Shown in pieces: positions 1 to 8,284 of a stretch of 31,648 nucleotides of DNA. A program made the translations under genes and the position numbers. The stretch spans positions 1 through 31,648 of the forward strand of contig JBDIBB010000040.1 of the NCBI GenBank assembly GCA_039812685.1, read 5' to 3'. This stretch comes from JBDIBB01 sp039812685 (GTDB taxonomy: Bacteria > Acidobacteriota > Vicinamibacteria > Vicinamibacterales > JAFNAJ01). Position 1 is the stretch's first letter, and every line of letters starts with the position of its first letter. A model generated the notes under the pieces. The model was not told the origin of the DNA, made no database searches, and saw only the letters and a list, made by a program, of their open reading frames with translations.

Positions 1-518
1 AGCGTCACGAGCCAGAAGGCGCCGGCCGACATGCCGCCGGCGGCCTCGCCCTCCGCCACGCAACCCGAGAGCAGCGCCAGCACCTCACCGGGATCCACGC
101 GCAGCCCCGCGAGCGCATCGAGCACTTCGCTGGCCGGCGCATCGCGCAGCACCTGCTGCTGCCGCGCCAGCAACAGCGTGGCCCGGCCGTTCTCGGCGAC
201 GAGCACGAACAGCGGCTCGCCGAAGGGTGCCAGCGCCTCGATGCGGAGCCGGCCGGCGCGGTCGGCACCGACCAGCAGCCGGCCGCGCACGCGATCGTGG
301 CCGAGGCGCCCGCTCACCGACACCGCGGCCGTCGCGGCGTCGACGGCACGACAGGCTGCCGAGGCGCGCTCGTAGGCGATCAGGGCCGTGCCAGAGGGCA
401 CCGGCGCACGCGATGGCCACGTGATGCCGCCGATCGGCGCGCACGCGTTCAGCGCGGCGCACGCCAGGCCGAGCGCCATCCGCCAGAGCACGGTCCCTTC
501 AACGCCGGCGCCGCGCAT
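1..518 (-). CDS. LolB-like outer-membrane lipoprotein, 3' end cut by window edge
   Basis: The frame reads M-R-G-A-G-V-E-G-T-V-L-W-R-M-A-L-G-L-A-C-A-A-L-N-A-C-A-P, a short lipoprotein signal with a lipobox-like L-N-A-C. The mature part has alternating beta-type segments (VSVSGRLGHDRVRGRLLVG, then RLRIEALAPFGEPLFVLVAE and LLLARQQQVLR), the pattern of LolB/DUF4292 lipoproteins, which receive or insert lipoproteins at the outer membrane. The ATG at 518 overlaps the last 20 nt of the upstream TPR gene, so the two are probably translationally coupled. An internal ATG at 479, which puts the lipobox at a more usual distance, is an equally good start. The gene runs off the window at base 1. Family assignment rests on pattern only; a generic lipoprotein of similar fold is possible. 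Confidence 0.68.
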   Translation of the reverse strand, partial: MRGAGVEGTVLWRMALGLACAALNACAPIGGITWPSRAPVPSGTALIAYERASAACRAVDAATAAVSVSGRLGHDRVRGRLLVGADRAGRLRIEALAPFGEPLFVLVAENGRATLLLARQQQVLRDAPASEVLDALAGLRVDPGEVLALLSGCVAEGEAAGGMSAGAFWLVT

Positions 519-2472
519 TCTCGATCTTCTTCCTGATCGCGGCGAGATCCACCTGGTCGCCGTCGCCCGCCACGGCGCGCTCCCACGCCGCCACGGCGGC
601 CTCGCGCTCCTCGAGGGCAGACAGCACGTCGCCCCAGTGATCCTGCACGACCGAGTTGCGCGGCAACTGGGCGGCGGCAGGCTCGAGCGAGGCGCGCGCC
701 TTCGCGAGGTCCCCCTTCCTGAACCAGGCCCATCCCAGGCTGTCGAGGTACGACGGGTTGCCGGCATCCTCGGCCAGTGCCGCCTCGATGAGCGTCACGG
801 CCTCGTCCAGGCGCTGTCCCTGCTCCACCAGCATGTAGCCCAGGTAGTTCAGCGTGGGGGCGTGGTGCGGGTCGCGCGCCAGCACGCCGCGGAACGCCCG
901 CTCGGCGTCAGCGAAACGCTTCTGCTGCTCCAGCAGGGCGCCGCGCTGGAACGGCACGTCGAGGTCGTCGGCGAAGGCCGTCTCGGCCTCGTCCAGCACC
1001 TGGTGCGCCTCGGGCCAGCGCCTGGCCTGACCGAGCACGGTCGCCAGCGCCAGCGACAGCGAGACGTCAGGGCCACGTGAGAGACGCTCGCGCAGCAGCC
1101 GGACGGCCTCCTCGGGACGATCGCTCTCCCGCAGGGCCTGCGCCTCGAGGCGGGTGAAGCGCGTGTCGCCGGGGTTCCGCCCGGCGCCCTCCCTGGCGAT
1201 GGCGATGGCCGCGTCGTACCGGCCAGCGGCGATCTGCGCCTGGGCGAGGTAGAGATCGGCGAGGCCCTCGCCGGGCGCGAGCCCGCGCGCCCGCTCGAAG
1301 GTGGCCACGGCTCGCTCGAACTGCCCCAGCTCCTGGTAGGCGTAGCCCAGCCGGATGAGCGCGGCGAGGTACATGCGGTTGCCGGCGGCCGTCGCGTCGG
1401 ACGCCGGGGCGACCACCGGCTCGAGCGTCCGGACCACGCCGGCGAAATCGCGGCGTTGTTCGAGCACGAGCGCGACGGCGTAGGGGCCGCGCACACCCTT
1501 GGGCTCGAGCGCGACGACACGGCGCGCGGTAGCCTCGGCGGCGACGAGATCCTTCGCCTGACGCTGTGCCTCGGAGAGCATCGAGAGCGCGACGATGTCG
1601 GCGGGGCTCGCCTTGACCAGCGCCTCGAGCACGTCGCGGGCGGCCTGCGGCGCGCCCGAGGCCAGCAGGGCCGAGGCCTGCCGCATGCGCAGCTCGCCGG
1701 ATCGCGGGTTCTGCACCGCGGCCTGCTCGTAGGCGGCCGCGGCCTCCTTGAACCGATGGTCGCGCTCGAGCAGATCGGCCATCAGCACCCACGCGCGGAA
1801 GAAACGCGGCTCCATCGACACGGTGCTCTCGAGCACCCTGATGGCGTCGCCGCGCCGGCCGGCCCCCTCGAGCGCCTGCGCCAGCAGGATGCCGGCCTCC
1901 GTGACGCCTGGCTCTCGCTGGACCAGGCCCGTGAGCACGTCGACCGCCTTCGGATAGTCGGGCCTGGCGAGATAGAGCCTGCCGAGCGTGAGCAGCAGGC
2001 CGAGATCGTAGGTCCGGGCCGGGCGGGCCTTCTCGAGGTGATCGATCGCGCGCGCCAGGGCGGCGCCGTCCACGTCTCCGCCTTCCTGGCCACTCTGCAG
2101 CAGCGCCGCCGTGACGGTGCCGATCACCCAGTGCGCCTCGGCGTTGTCGGGGTCGACGGCCAGTGCCGTCTCGGCAGCCGCGATCGCCTCGTCTGCCCGG
2201 TTCTGGCGCGCGTAGAGGGAGGCGAGCTCGGCGCGCACCTCGGCCGACGCGGGGTCGGCAGCGGCGGCGCGCCCCAGCGCCGCGATCGCGCCATCCACGT
2301 CGCCCTCGCTCTCGAGGTGCCGCGCGAGGAGGAAGTCGTAGTACGCGCCAGCGCGTGCCGTGACGAGTGCGGGACGCGCGGAGGGGGTGCGCGCCGGCGG
2401 CGCGGCGGGACGCGCGGGTTGCCCGCCCATGGAGAACAGCAGCGGCACGATCAGGACGGGAGACACCGGCAT
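499..2472 (-). CDS. Secreted tetratricopeptide (TPR) repeat protein
   Basis: A 657-aa protein starting MPVSPVLIVPLLFSMGGQP, a short hydrophobic N-terminus compatible with export. The rest, from about residue 45 to the end, is helical TPR repeats: phrases such as LGRLYLARPDYPKAVDVL, AHWVIGTVTAAL, LNYLGYMLVEQGQRLDEAV and DSLGWAWFRKGDLAKA carry the TPR spacing of W/L, G/A/Y and A. TPR proteins are scaffolds for protein-protein contact and the partner cannot be read from sequence. The ATG at 2472 was chosen because residues upstream in the same frame are arginine-rich and overlap the divergent Trm112 promoter region. The following gene (LolB-like lipoprotein) overlaps by 20 nt. Similar TPR/LolB pairs suggest an envelope-assembly role, which is inference. 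Confidence 0.85.
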   Translation of the reverse strand: MPVSPVLIVPLLFSMGGQPARPAAPPARTPSARPALVTARAGAYYDFLLARHLESEGDVDGAIAALGRAAAADPASAEVRAELASLYARQNRADEAIAAAETALAVDPDNAEAHWVIGTVTAALLQSGQEGGDVDGAALARAIDHLEKARPARTYDLGLLLTLGRLYLARPDYPKAVDVLTGLVQREPGVTEAGILLAQALEGAGRRGDAIRVLESTVSMEPRFFRAWVLMADLLERDHRFKEAAAAYEQAAVQNPRSGELRMRQASALLASGAPQAARDVLEALVKASPADIVALSMLSEAQRQAKDLVAAEATARRVVALEPKGVRGPYAVALVLEQRRDFAGVVRTLEPVVAPASDATAAGNRMYLAALIRLGYAYQELGQFERAVATFERARGLAPGEGLADLYLAQAQIAAGRYDAAIAIAREGAGRNPGDTRFTRLEAQALRESDRPEEAVRLLRERLSRGPDVSLSLALATVLGQARRWPEAHQVLDEAETAFADDLDVPFQRGALLEQQKRFADAERAFRGVLARDPHHAPTLNYLGYMLVEQGQRLDEAVTLIEAALAEDAGNPSYLDSLGWAWFRKGDLAKARASLEPAAAQLPRNSVVQDHWGDVLSALEEREAAVAAWERAVAGDGDQVDLAAIRKKIENARRRR

Positions 2473-2559
2473 GGCCTCGATTCTTCCACGAACGCGGCGG
2501 ACAGGTCTTCGTAATTCCGTGTCCCGGCGGGGCCCGGTCCCGCCGCGGCAGGGGTCTGC

Positions 2560-2565
2560 TATAGT
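2560..2565 (+). promoter_or_regulatory. Putative -10 box (TATAGT) of the envelope operon
   Basis: TATAGT stands 7 nt before the ATG of the Trm112-like gene. A transcript started the usual 6-8 nt downstream of a -10 box would begin at or next to that ATG, so the message would be leaderless; no Shine-Dalgarno sequence is present. No good -35 match lies 16-18 nt upstream. Confidence 0.5.
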
Positions 2566-2572
2566 CGGCCTC

Positions 2573-2755
2573 ATGGCTGTCGACCCGCAACTGCTCGAGA
2601 TCCTGGCCTGTCCGGCCTGCAAGACGCCGGTGCGGCTGGTACACGACGGCACCGCGCTCAAGTGCGATCAGTGCCACCGTGTGTATCCGATTGTCGATGA
2701 CATTCCCGTGATGCTCATCGACGAAGCCACCGTGGAGCCGCCGGCCCAGGCGTGA
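2573..2755 (+). CDS. Trm112 family zinc-ribbon-like protein
   Basis: A 60-aa protein, MAVDPQLLEILACPACK, with a C-P-A-C knuckle near residues 13-16, a second C-D-Q-C pair at about 37-40, and the ending V-Y-P-I-V-D-D-I-P-V-M-L typical of the Trm112/YcaR family. In eukaryotes and archaea Trm112 activates methyltransferases. Bacterial members are small proteins often found beside lipid A or LPS genes, with undefined function. Here it is the first gene of an envelope operon: its TGA overlaps the GTG of the next gene (GTGA). The start lies 7 nt after a TATAGT box with no ribosome-binding site. Family call is firm, function open. Confidence 0.88.
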   Translation: MAVDPQLLEILACPACKTPVRLVHDGTALKCDQCHRVYPIVDDIPVMLIDEATVEPPAQA

Positions 2756-3843
2756 ACGTCCTGCTCGTGCGTCTCCGCCTGATCGGAGACGTCGTGTTCA
2801 CCACCCCCGCCATCCATGCCCTGAGGCGGCACCTGCCCGGCGCCCGCCTCACGTATCTCGTGGAGCGCGGCGCTGCCCCGGTGGTCGACACGCTGCCTGA
2901 ACTCGACGAGGTGCTGGTGGTCGCGCACAGCCACGGGTGGCGCCGGCTGCGCGACGACCTGCGCCTGGCACGGCGGCTGCGGGCCACGCGCTTCGACGTC
3001 GCGTTCGACTTTCACGGCGGCCCACGCGCCGCGTGGCTCACCTGGGCCTCGCGGGCGCCGCTGCGCGCCGGCTACGAGATCGCGGGGCGCACCTGGATGT
3101 ACACCCACGTCGTCTCCCGCAGCCGGGAGTTGCGGCCGCGACACTCGGTCGTGAACCAGTGGGACCTGCTGCGAACCGCCTTCCCGGACATCGGCGATCC
3201 GGATCCCGAACGCGACCCGGTGCGCATGGGCGATCACCCGGCCGCCGACGCGTCGATTGGTGCGCGGTGGGCCCGCGCCGGCCTCCAGGCCACCACCGTC
3301 ATCGTCATCCACGTGAGCGCCGGCAACCCGTTCCGGCGCTGGCCTCCCGAGGCGTTCGAGACGCTGGTGACGCGCCTTGCGGCCGGTCACGCGAATCGTC
3401 GTATCATCCTGACGTCCGGCCCATCGGACGCCGGGGCGGCGGCCCGCATCAGCGCGGCGGCGCGCCGCCAGCTTGGTCCGGACGCGGCGTCGCGCATCGT
3501 CGACTTCGGCGACCTGCCGCTGGCCGAACTTCGTGCCCTGGTGCGCCGCGCCGCGCTGTTCATCGGCGGCGACAGCGGACCGCTGCACGTGGCCGCGACG
3601 ACCCGCACGCCGATCGTCGCGATCTTCGGACCGACGCTGGCAGCGCGGTCGGCGCCGTGGCGCAGCCCGACGCTGGTCACCGAGGCCGTGGACGCAGGCC
3701 CGCTTCCGTGCCGGCCGTGCGACCAGCGCCGGTGTCAGCCCGGCGACTTCCGCTGCCTGCGCGCGCTTGCGCCGGAAGCCGTGGTCGAGGCGGCCGAGCG
3801 CGCCCTGTTCCGGAGCGGTAACCACGGCGTCAACGCCGGGTGA
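2752..3843 (+). CDS. Glycosyltransferase family 9 (ADP-heptose:LPS heptosyltransferase type)
   Basis: A 363-aa GT9 enzyme. The N-terminal Rossmann half begins MNVLLVRLRLIGDVVFTTPA, the classic heptosyltransferase opening. The C-terminal half carries GNPFRRWPPEAF at 191-202 and the nucleotide-sugar motif GGDSGPLH at 272-279 with the conserved Asp274. Four cysteines at 320, 323, 328 and 335 form the C-P-C-type tail common in this family. Members transfer heptose from ADP-heptose to the LPS core at the inner face of the inner membrane. It starts with GTG overlapping the Trm112 stop and ends in a GTGA overlap with the ligase gene, so it is inside one operon that also encodes the heptose kinase. 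The exact acceptor (WaaC, WaaF or WaaQ-like) cannot be decided. Confidence 0.9.
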   Translation: MNVLLVRLRLIGDVVFTTPAIHALRRHLPGARLTYLVERGAAPVVDTLPELDEVLVVAHSHGWRRLRDDLRLARRLRATRFDVAFDFHGGPRAAWLTWASRAPLRAGYEIAGRTWMYTHVVSRSRELRPRHSVVNQWDLLRTAFPDIGDPDPERDPVRMGDHPAADASIGARWARAGLQATTVIVIHVSAGNPFRRWPPEAFETLVTRLAAGHANRRIILTSGPSDAGAAARISAAARRQLGPDAASRIVDFGDLPLAELRALVRRAALFIGGDSGPLHVAATTRTPIVAIFGPTLAARSAPWRSPTLVTEAVDAGPLPCRPCDQRRCQPGDFRCLRALAPEAVVEAAERALFRSGNHGVNAG

Positions 3844-5030
3844 GCACCATGTCGACGACGATCGCCGCCACCATGCCCTGGCGCGGAGACAAACTGGAGA
3901 CCGCCGCGCTCGCCGGGCTGCTGGCCTTCGCCGCGGCCGTCCAGTTGTCGATCGCCGCCGCGGGCATCCTCCTCGCGTTCACGGTGACGTGCTGGCTGGC
4001 TGGCGTCGCCGTCCACCAGGAGCGCGTCGAGGTGCCGCGGATGTTCTGGCCGCTGGCGGCCTACGCGGGCCTGACGGTGCTCTCGGCCACGTTTTCCGCC
4101 GACCCGTCGCTGAGCCTCGTCGACTGCAAGCAACTGGTGCTGTTCCTGATCGTCCCGGCCGTCTACCGGATCGGCCGCGGCGACCGCGCGCTGACGATCG
4201 CGACCGTCATCATCACCGTGGCCGCGCTGAGCGCCATCGCCGGCATCGTCCAGTACGGCATCTTCCACTACGACAACCTCGGCCGGCGGCCCCAGGGCGC
4301 GCTGAGCCACTACATGACCTACTCGGGCACGCTGATGCTCGCGGCCGGCGCGGCGGCGGCCCGCCTCATCTACCGGCAGGAGGATCGGATCTGGCCCGCG
4401 CTGGTGATGCCCGCCGTGCTCGTCGCGCTGGCGCTCACCTTCACGCGCAGCGCCTGGGTGGGCGCGTGCACGGCACTGGCGGTCCTGATGGTCATCAAGG
4501 ATCGGCGGCTGCTGGCGGCGCTGCCCGTGGTGGCGGCGCTGTTCATCGCGCTCGCGCCGGGCCGCATCACCAGCCGCGTCTACTCGATGTTCGACCTCAA
4601 CGATCCCACCAATCGCGATCGCGTGGCGATGCTGCAGGCCGGCGTCCGGATGGTGCGCGAGCACCCGCTCACCGGGCTCGGGCCGAACATGGTCCGCGAG
4701 AGCTACGCGCGCTATCGCGTGCCCACCGCCGTGGAGCCGCAGGCCGTGCACCTGCACAACGTGCCCATGCACATCGCGGCCGAGCGCGGCCTGCCGGCGC
4801 TGGCCGCCTTCGCGTGGTTCGTGGTGACGGTGGCCGTCGACATGCGGCGCCGGCTGCGCCGGTCGCCGCACCCGTCGCTGGCGGCCGGAGGCCTGGCCGC
4901 CGTCGTGGCGATGCTCGCGGCCGGCCTCTTCGAATACAACTTCGGCGACTCCGAGTTCCTCATGCTGTTCCTGGTGCTGGTGACGCTGCCCTACGCCGTC
5001 GAGCGGCAGCCCGACGCGGCGCGCGCCTGA
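3840..5030 (+). CDS. O-antigen ligase/polymerase family membrane protein (WaaL/Wzy type)
   Basis: A 396-aa multi-pass membrane protein with hydrophobic segments through about residues 22-55, 70-85, 98-140, 160-175, 185-240 and 315-385. The TFTRSAWVGACTAL stretch at 200-213 and the periplasmic loop LTGLGPNMVRESYARYRV (277-294) followed by HLHNVPMHIAAERG (304-317) are the hallmarks of the Wzy_C/WaaL domain. The His in the H-N-x-x-x-x-x-x-x-E-x-G motif is the residue known to be needed in WaaL. Such enzymes join undecaprenyl-linked glycan to lipid A-core in the periplasm, or polymerise glycan units. Start GTG at 3840 overlaps the GT9 stop; ATG at 3849 is an alternative. Ligase versus polymerase is not decidable from sequence. 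Confidence 0.85.
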   Translation: MSTMSTTIAATMPWRGDKLETAALAGLLAFAAAVQLSIAAAGILLAFTVTCWLAGVAVHQERVEVPRMFWPLAAYAGLTVLSATFSADPSLSLVDCKQLVLFLIVPAVYRIGRGDRALTIATVIITVAALSAIAGIVQYGIFHYDNLGRRPQGALSHYMTYSGTLMLAAGAAAARLIYRQEDRIWPALVMPAVLVALALTFTRSAWVGACTALAVLMVIKDRRLLAALPVVAALFIALAPGRITSRVYSMFDLNDPTNRDRVAMLQAGVRMVREHPLTGLGPNMVRESYARYRVPTAVEPQAVHLHNVPMHIAAERGLPALAAFAWFVVTVAVDMRRRLRRSPHPSLAAGGLAAVVAMLAAGLFEYNFGDSEFLMLFLVLVTLPYAVERQPDAARA

Positions 5031-6043
5031 TGCCCCCGCTGCTGCCGGCGGCACGGGCCCGCGCACTGATCGCCCGCTTCCCCTCGCTCTCGATCGCCGT
5101 CGTCGGCGACGCGATGATCGATCAGTTCCTCGTGGGCCGGGTCACGCGCATCTCGCCCGAGGCGCCGGTCCCGGTGGTGGCCTTCGAGCGCGAGGAGACA
5201 CGCCTGGGCGGGGCGGCCAACGTCGCGCACAACGTCCGCGCCTTCGACGCCCGGGTGGCGCTCGTCGCACTGGCCGGCGCCGACGGCGCCGGCGACACGC
5301 TCGCCGGCCTACTCGGCCAGGCCGGCATCCGGCACGACACGCTGGCCCGCGTGACCGGACGCCCGACGACGAGGAAGACCCGGCTGGTCACCGAGCGCAA
5401 CCAGCAGGTGGCGCGCATCGACTACGAGGACGACCGCGAGGCATCGCCCGAGGACGAACGCCTGCTGATCGATGGCGCCACGAGAGCGATCCGCGACGCC
5501 GACGCCGTCGTGATCTCCGACTACCAGAAGGGCGCCGTCACCCGGCGCGTGGCCGCCGAGATCCTCCGGCTGGCCAGCCACCGCAACGTGCCCGTCGTCG
5601 TCGACCCCAAGATTCCCCACGTCGCGCACTACCATGGCGCGACGCTCGTCACGCCCAACCACCACGAGGCCGAACGCGCCACCGGCCTCCGCATCCGCAC
5701 CACCGAAGACGCCGCGGCCGCCGCGCGCCGCTTCAGGGAGCTGGCCGGCTGCGCGTCGGTGCTGATCACGTGGGGCGAGAACGGGATGTGGCTGCTCGAC
5801 GGTCCCCGCATGGATGCCGGCGAGGCCGAGGCCGAGTTCGGCGTGCCCGCCGCCGCGCGGGAAGTGGCCGACGTCACCGGAGCGGGCGACACGGTGGTCG
5901 CCACGCTGGGGCTGGCGATCGCCGCCGGGGCGTCGCTGGCGGAGGCCGCCGCCCTCGCCAACTACGCCGCCGGGGTGTCGGTGCTGAAGTTCGGGCCGTC
6001 CACGGTGACGACCGAGGAGCTGCTGGCGGCCGTGCGCGCGTGA
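5030..6043 (+). CDS. hldA: D-glycero-beta-D-manno-heptose-7-phosphate kinase (HldA/RfaE1 type)
   Basis: A 337-aa PfkB-family kinase. The N-terminal signature is VVGDAMIDQFLVGRVTRISP (24-43, with the R-I-S-P-E-A-P-V-P-V run special to RfaE kinases), followed by G-G-A-A-N-V-A (60-66). The ATP/anion-hole signature is DVTGAGDTVVAT at 281-292 with catalytic Asp287. It phosphorylates D-glycero-D-manno-heptose 7-phosphate at C1 in ADP-heptose synthesis. It ends at the kinase domain, so it lacks the adenylyltransferase half of E. coli HldE; a separate RfaE2/HldC would be needed. ATG shares its A with the TGA of the ligase gene. Its pathway partner GmhA is in the nuo operon of this window. Converges on purH 40 nt away. 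Confidence 0.9.
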   Translation: MPPLLPAARARALIARFPSLSIAVVGDAMIDQFLVGRVTRISPEAPVPVVAFEREETRLGGAANVAHNVRAFDARVALVALAGADGAGDTLAGLLGQAGIRHDTLARVTGRPTTRKTRLVTERNQQVARIDYEDDREASPEDERLLIDGATRAIRDADAVVISDYQKGAVTRRVAAEILRLASHRNVPVVVDPKIPHVAHYHGATLVTPNHHEAERATGLRIRTTEDAAAAARRFRELAGCASVLITWGENGMWLLDGPRMDAGEAEAEFGVPAAAREVADVTGAGDTVVATLGLAIAAGASLAEAAALANYAAGVSVLKFGPSTVTTEELLAAVRA

Positions 6044-6083
6044 GCTCAGCGGGCGCTCAGGCGGCCGCCGGGGCGCCAGCCGC

Positions 6084-7685
6084 TCAGTGGCGGAAGTGAC
6101 GGCGTCCCGTGAAGACCATCGCCATGCCGTGCTCGTCAGCCGCGTCGATCACCTCCTGATCGCGCTGCGAGCCGCCTGGCTGCACGACGGCCGTCGCGCC
6201 GGCGGCGGCCACCGCATCGAGCCCATCCCGGAAGGGGAAGAACGCGTCGGAGGCCACCACGGATCCGCGCAGCGATCCGGGCGCGGCCTTCATCACCGCC
6301 ACCTTCACGGCGTCCACGCGGCTCATCTGACCCGCGCCGATGGCCAGTGTCCGGTCGGTCTCTGCAAAGAGAATGGTGTTCGACTTCACGTGGGCGCAGA
6401 CACGCCACGCGAAGCGCAGCGCCTGCCACTGCTCGGCGGTCGGCGACCGGCGGGTCACGACGCGCAGCGCGCCCGAGTCACCGCGATCCTCGCCCCAGGG
6501 TTCCACCGCTTCCGCCACGCGGTCGCGCTGCTGCACCAGCAGGGCGCCGAGGATCGAGCGCACGTCGAGGTCGCGTGCCTCGGCGCCCGCGAAGGGGGTG
6601 AGATCAGCGAGCACCACGCGCAGGTTCGGCTTCGCCGACAGCATCTGCGCCGCCGCGGGCGCCACGGCGGGCGCCACGACGCACTCGATGAAGGTGGACG
6701 CGATGGCGCGGGCCGTCACCTCGTCCAGCGGACGGTTGAGCCCGACGATGCCGCCGAAGGCGGAGAGGGCATCGGCGTCGCGCGCGCGCAGGTAGGCGTC
6801 GGCCAGCGTTTCGCCCGTAGCCACGCCGCACGGGTTCGTGTGCTTGACGACGGCGGCCGCCGGCTCGCTGAACTCGAGCACGATGCGCACGGCGGCGTCC
6901 ATGTCGAGCAGGTTCGTGTAGGAGAGCTCCTTGCCCTGCAGCACCTGCGCGCCGCCGAAACCGGCCGCCAGCGGCGCGGCGTAGCAGGCGGCCTTCTGGT
7001 GCGGATTCTCCCCATAGCGCAGGTCGCGCAGCTTGCCGAGCGCCAGCGTGAAGGTCTGCCTGAGCCCGCCGGATCCGGCCTCTCGGCGGAACCCATCGTC
7101 AGCGAGCACGACGTCCGACAGCGTGGACGCGATCATCGCGTCGTAGCCCGCGGTGTGCGCGAACGCCTTGCGCGCCATCTCGAAGCGGAAGGCCAGGTCG
7201 GGGCCCCCGGCGCGCGTCACCTGCTCGAGCGCAGCCCCGTAGTCGGCGGGATCGACGATGACGAGCACGTGCCGGAAGTTCTTGGCCGCGCCTCGGACCA
7301 GCGTCGGTCCTCCGATGTCGATCTCCTCGACGAGATCGGCAAACGGGAGGCCCGGCTTCGCGGCGGCCTGCGCGAAGGGATACAGGTTCACCACCACCAG
7401 GTCGATGGGGGTGATCTCGTGGGCCGCGATGGCCGCCAGGTCGTCGGACCGATCGCGCCGCGCGAGGATCCCGCCGTGCACGGCGGGGTGCAGCGTCTTG
7501 ACGCGGCCGTCGAGCATCTCGGGGAAGCCGGTGACGTCGGCCACCTGCAGCACCGGCAGCCCGGCTGCCCGCAGCGTGCGCGCGGTGCCGCCGGTCGACA
7601 CGAGTTCGATCCCGCGGCTGGCCAGCGCGGCGGCGAACTCGACGAGCCCGGTCTTGTCCGACACGGAGAGAAGGGCGCGAGCCAT
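6084..7685 (-). CDS. purH: Bifunctional AICAR formyltransferase / IMP cyclohydrolase
   Basis: A 533-aa protein of normal family length. The N-terminal MGS-like cyclohydrolase domain opens with ALLSVSDKTGLVEFA and holds STGGTARTLR and LDGRVKTLHPAVHGGILARR (58-77). The C-terminal transformylase half has RYGENPHQ (223-230), the catalytic KHTNPCGVATGE (281-292, Lys-His pair), GQMSRVDAV and DAFFPFRDGLD. It catalyses the last two steps of IMP synthesis: formylation of AICAR by 10-formyl-THF, then ring closure. The ATG at 7685 fits both the family start and the promoter; the frame is open further upstream but reads arginine/proline-rich sequence. Monocistronic, facing the envelope operon tail to tail. 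Confidence 0.96.
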   Translation of the reverse strand: MARALLSVSDKTGLVEFAAALASRGIELVSTGGTARTLRAAGLPVLQVADVTGFPEMLDGRVKTLHPAVHGGILARRDRSDDLAAIAAHEITPIDLVVVNLYPFAQAAAKPGLPFADLVEEIDIGGPTLVRGAAKNFRHVLVIVDPADYGAALEQVTRAGGPDLAFRFEMARKAFAHTAGYDAMIASTLSDVVLADDGFRREAGSGGLRQTFTLALGKLRDLRYGENPHQKAACYAAPLAAGFGGAQVLQGKELSYTNLLDMDAAVRIVLEFSEPAAAVVKHTNPCGVATGETLADAYLRARDADALSAFGGIVGLNRPLDEVTARAIASTFIECVVAPAVAPAAAQMLSAKPNLRVVLADLTPFAGAEARDLDVRSILGALLVQQRDRVAEAVEPWGEDRGDSGALRVVTRRSPTAEQWQALRFAWRVCAHVKSNTILFAETDRTLAIGAGQMSRVDAVKVAVMKAAPGSLRGSVVASDAFFPFRDGLDAVAAAGATAVVQPGGSQRDQEVIDAADEHGMAMVFTGRRHFRH

Positions 7686-7694
7686 GACGCGGGG

Positions 7695-7723
7695 ATGGTA
7701 CCGCGCCCGGCGTGCCGGGGCAA
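7695..7723 (-). promoter_or_regulatory. Sigma70-type promoter of purH
   Basis: On the minus strand TTGCCC (7723-7718), a 17-nt spacer and TACCAT (7700-7695) match the -35/-10 consensus well. The -10 lies only 9 nt before the purH ATG, so the transcript would have a leader of about 0-3 nt. No Shine-Dalgarno sequence exists, consistent with leaderless translation. Confidence 0.72.
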
Positions 7724-7893
7724 CGTGGGGAGGGAGCCGGCCAGGCGGTCCGGCCGGGGCGCCGCCGGGGCCGCGGCGCCGTATCCACATCGTGACGACG
7801 CCGCCCCGTCGCCCCCGGAGCCGCCGGTCCCATTCGCCGTTGTCCCGGAGAATCAGCCGTTTACGAAGCCCCCAACGCCCCCACGTCTTCCGT

Positions 7894-7923
7894 TTGACAC
7901 CGGAGAGAAGCCGCCATTATGCT
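7894..7923 (+). promoter_or_regulatory. Strong sigma70-type promoter of the cold-shock gene
   Basis: A perfect TTGACA (7894-7899), an 18-nt spacer and TATGCT (7918-7923). The predicted start near 7930 gives a leader of about 135 nt before the csp ATG at 8065. The 170 nt between this promoter and the divergent purH promoter show no other feature I can support. Confidence 0.8.
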
Positions 7924-7931
7924 TCCCCGGT

Positions 7932-8042
7932 CCCGCTGGACCGTTCAGCGGGGCAGTTGTCCGGTTGGGGGGTCCGCCAGCCGGCGGAATCGCCGCATGT
8001 CCAAGGACATGCGGGTGTACGGGCAGCGGCGAATATCGCCGC
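7932..8042 (+). promoter_or_regulatory. Structured 5' leader of csp: four successive hairpins
   Basis: Four inverted repeats follow one another between the promoter and the ribosome-binding site. I: CCCGCTG/CAGCGGG, 7932-7952, 7-nt loop. II: TCCGCC/GGCGGA, 7973-7988, 4-nt loop. III: CCGCATGTCC/GGACATGCGG, 7993-8014, 10 bp around AA. IV: GCGGCGA/TCGCCGC, 8026-8042, ATA loop. GGCG in arm II (7983-7986) can also pair with CGCC at 7991-7994, and TCGCCGC at 7990-7996 is complementary to the left arm of IV, so alternative folds exist. Long, refolding leaders are known to control cspA of E. coli; that this one does the same is inference. Confidence 0.6.
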
Positions 8043-8064
8043 ACGTTGCAAGGCAGGAAGTGGA

Positions 8065-8274
8065 ATGACGCGCATCACCGGCAAGGTCAAGTGGTTCAAC
8101 AACGCCAAGGGGTACGGCTTCATCGAGCGCGACTCGGGAAGCGACGTGTTCGTACACTTCTCGGCGATCCAGGGAGCAGGCTTCCGGTCGCTGGAGGAAG
8201 GCCAGCCCGTCGAGTTCGAGATCGTTGACGGTCCGAAGGGCCCCCAGGCCGGCAACGTCACCAAGGCAAGCTGA
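8065..8274 (+). CDS. Cold-shock domain protein (CspA family)
   Basis: A 69-aa protein, MTRITGKVKWFNNAKGYGFIE, with RNP1 (K-G-Y-G-F-I-E) and RNP2 (D-V-F-V-H-F-S-A-I) and the usual ending. It is full length for a five-stranded OB-fold cold-shock protein that binds single-stranded RNA or DNA as an RNA chaperone in the cytoplasm. A purine-rich ribosome-binding site (GGCAGGAAG, 8052-8060) precedes the ATG, unlike its leaderless-looking neighbours. It has its own strong promoter and a long structured leader. Whether it is cold-induced or constitutive cannot be told from the coding sequence. Confidence 0.96.
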   Translation: MTRITGKVKWFNNAKGYGFIERDSGSDVFVHFSAIQGAGFRSLEEGQPVEFEIVDGPKGPQAGNVTKAS

Positions 8275-8284
8275 GTCCGTCGCT

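Noticed and set aside
6087..8228. Open frame of 713 codons antisense to purH and through the csp leader
   Set aside because: Opposite to a certain purH gene, low-complexity residue content, and no start signal.
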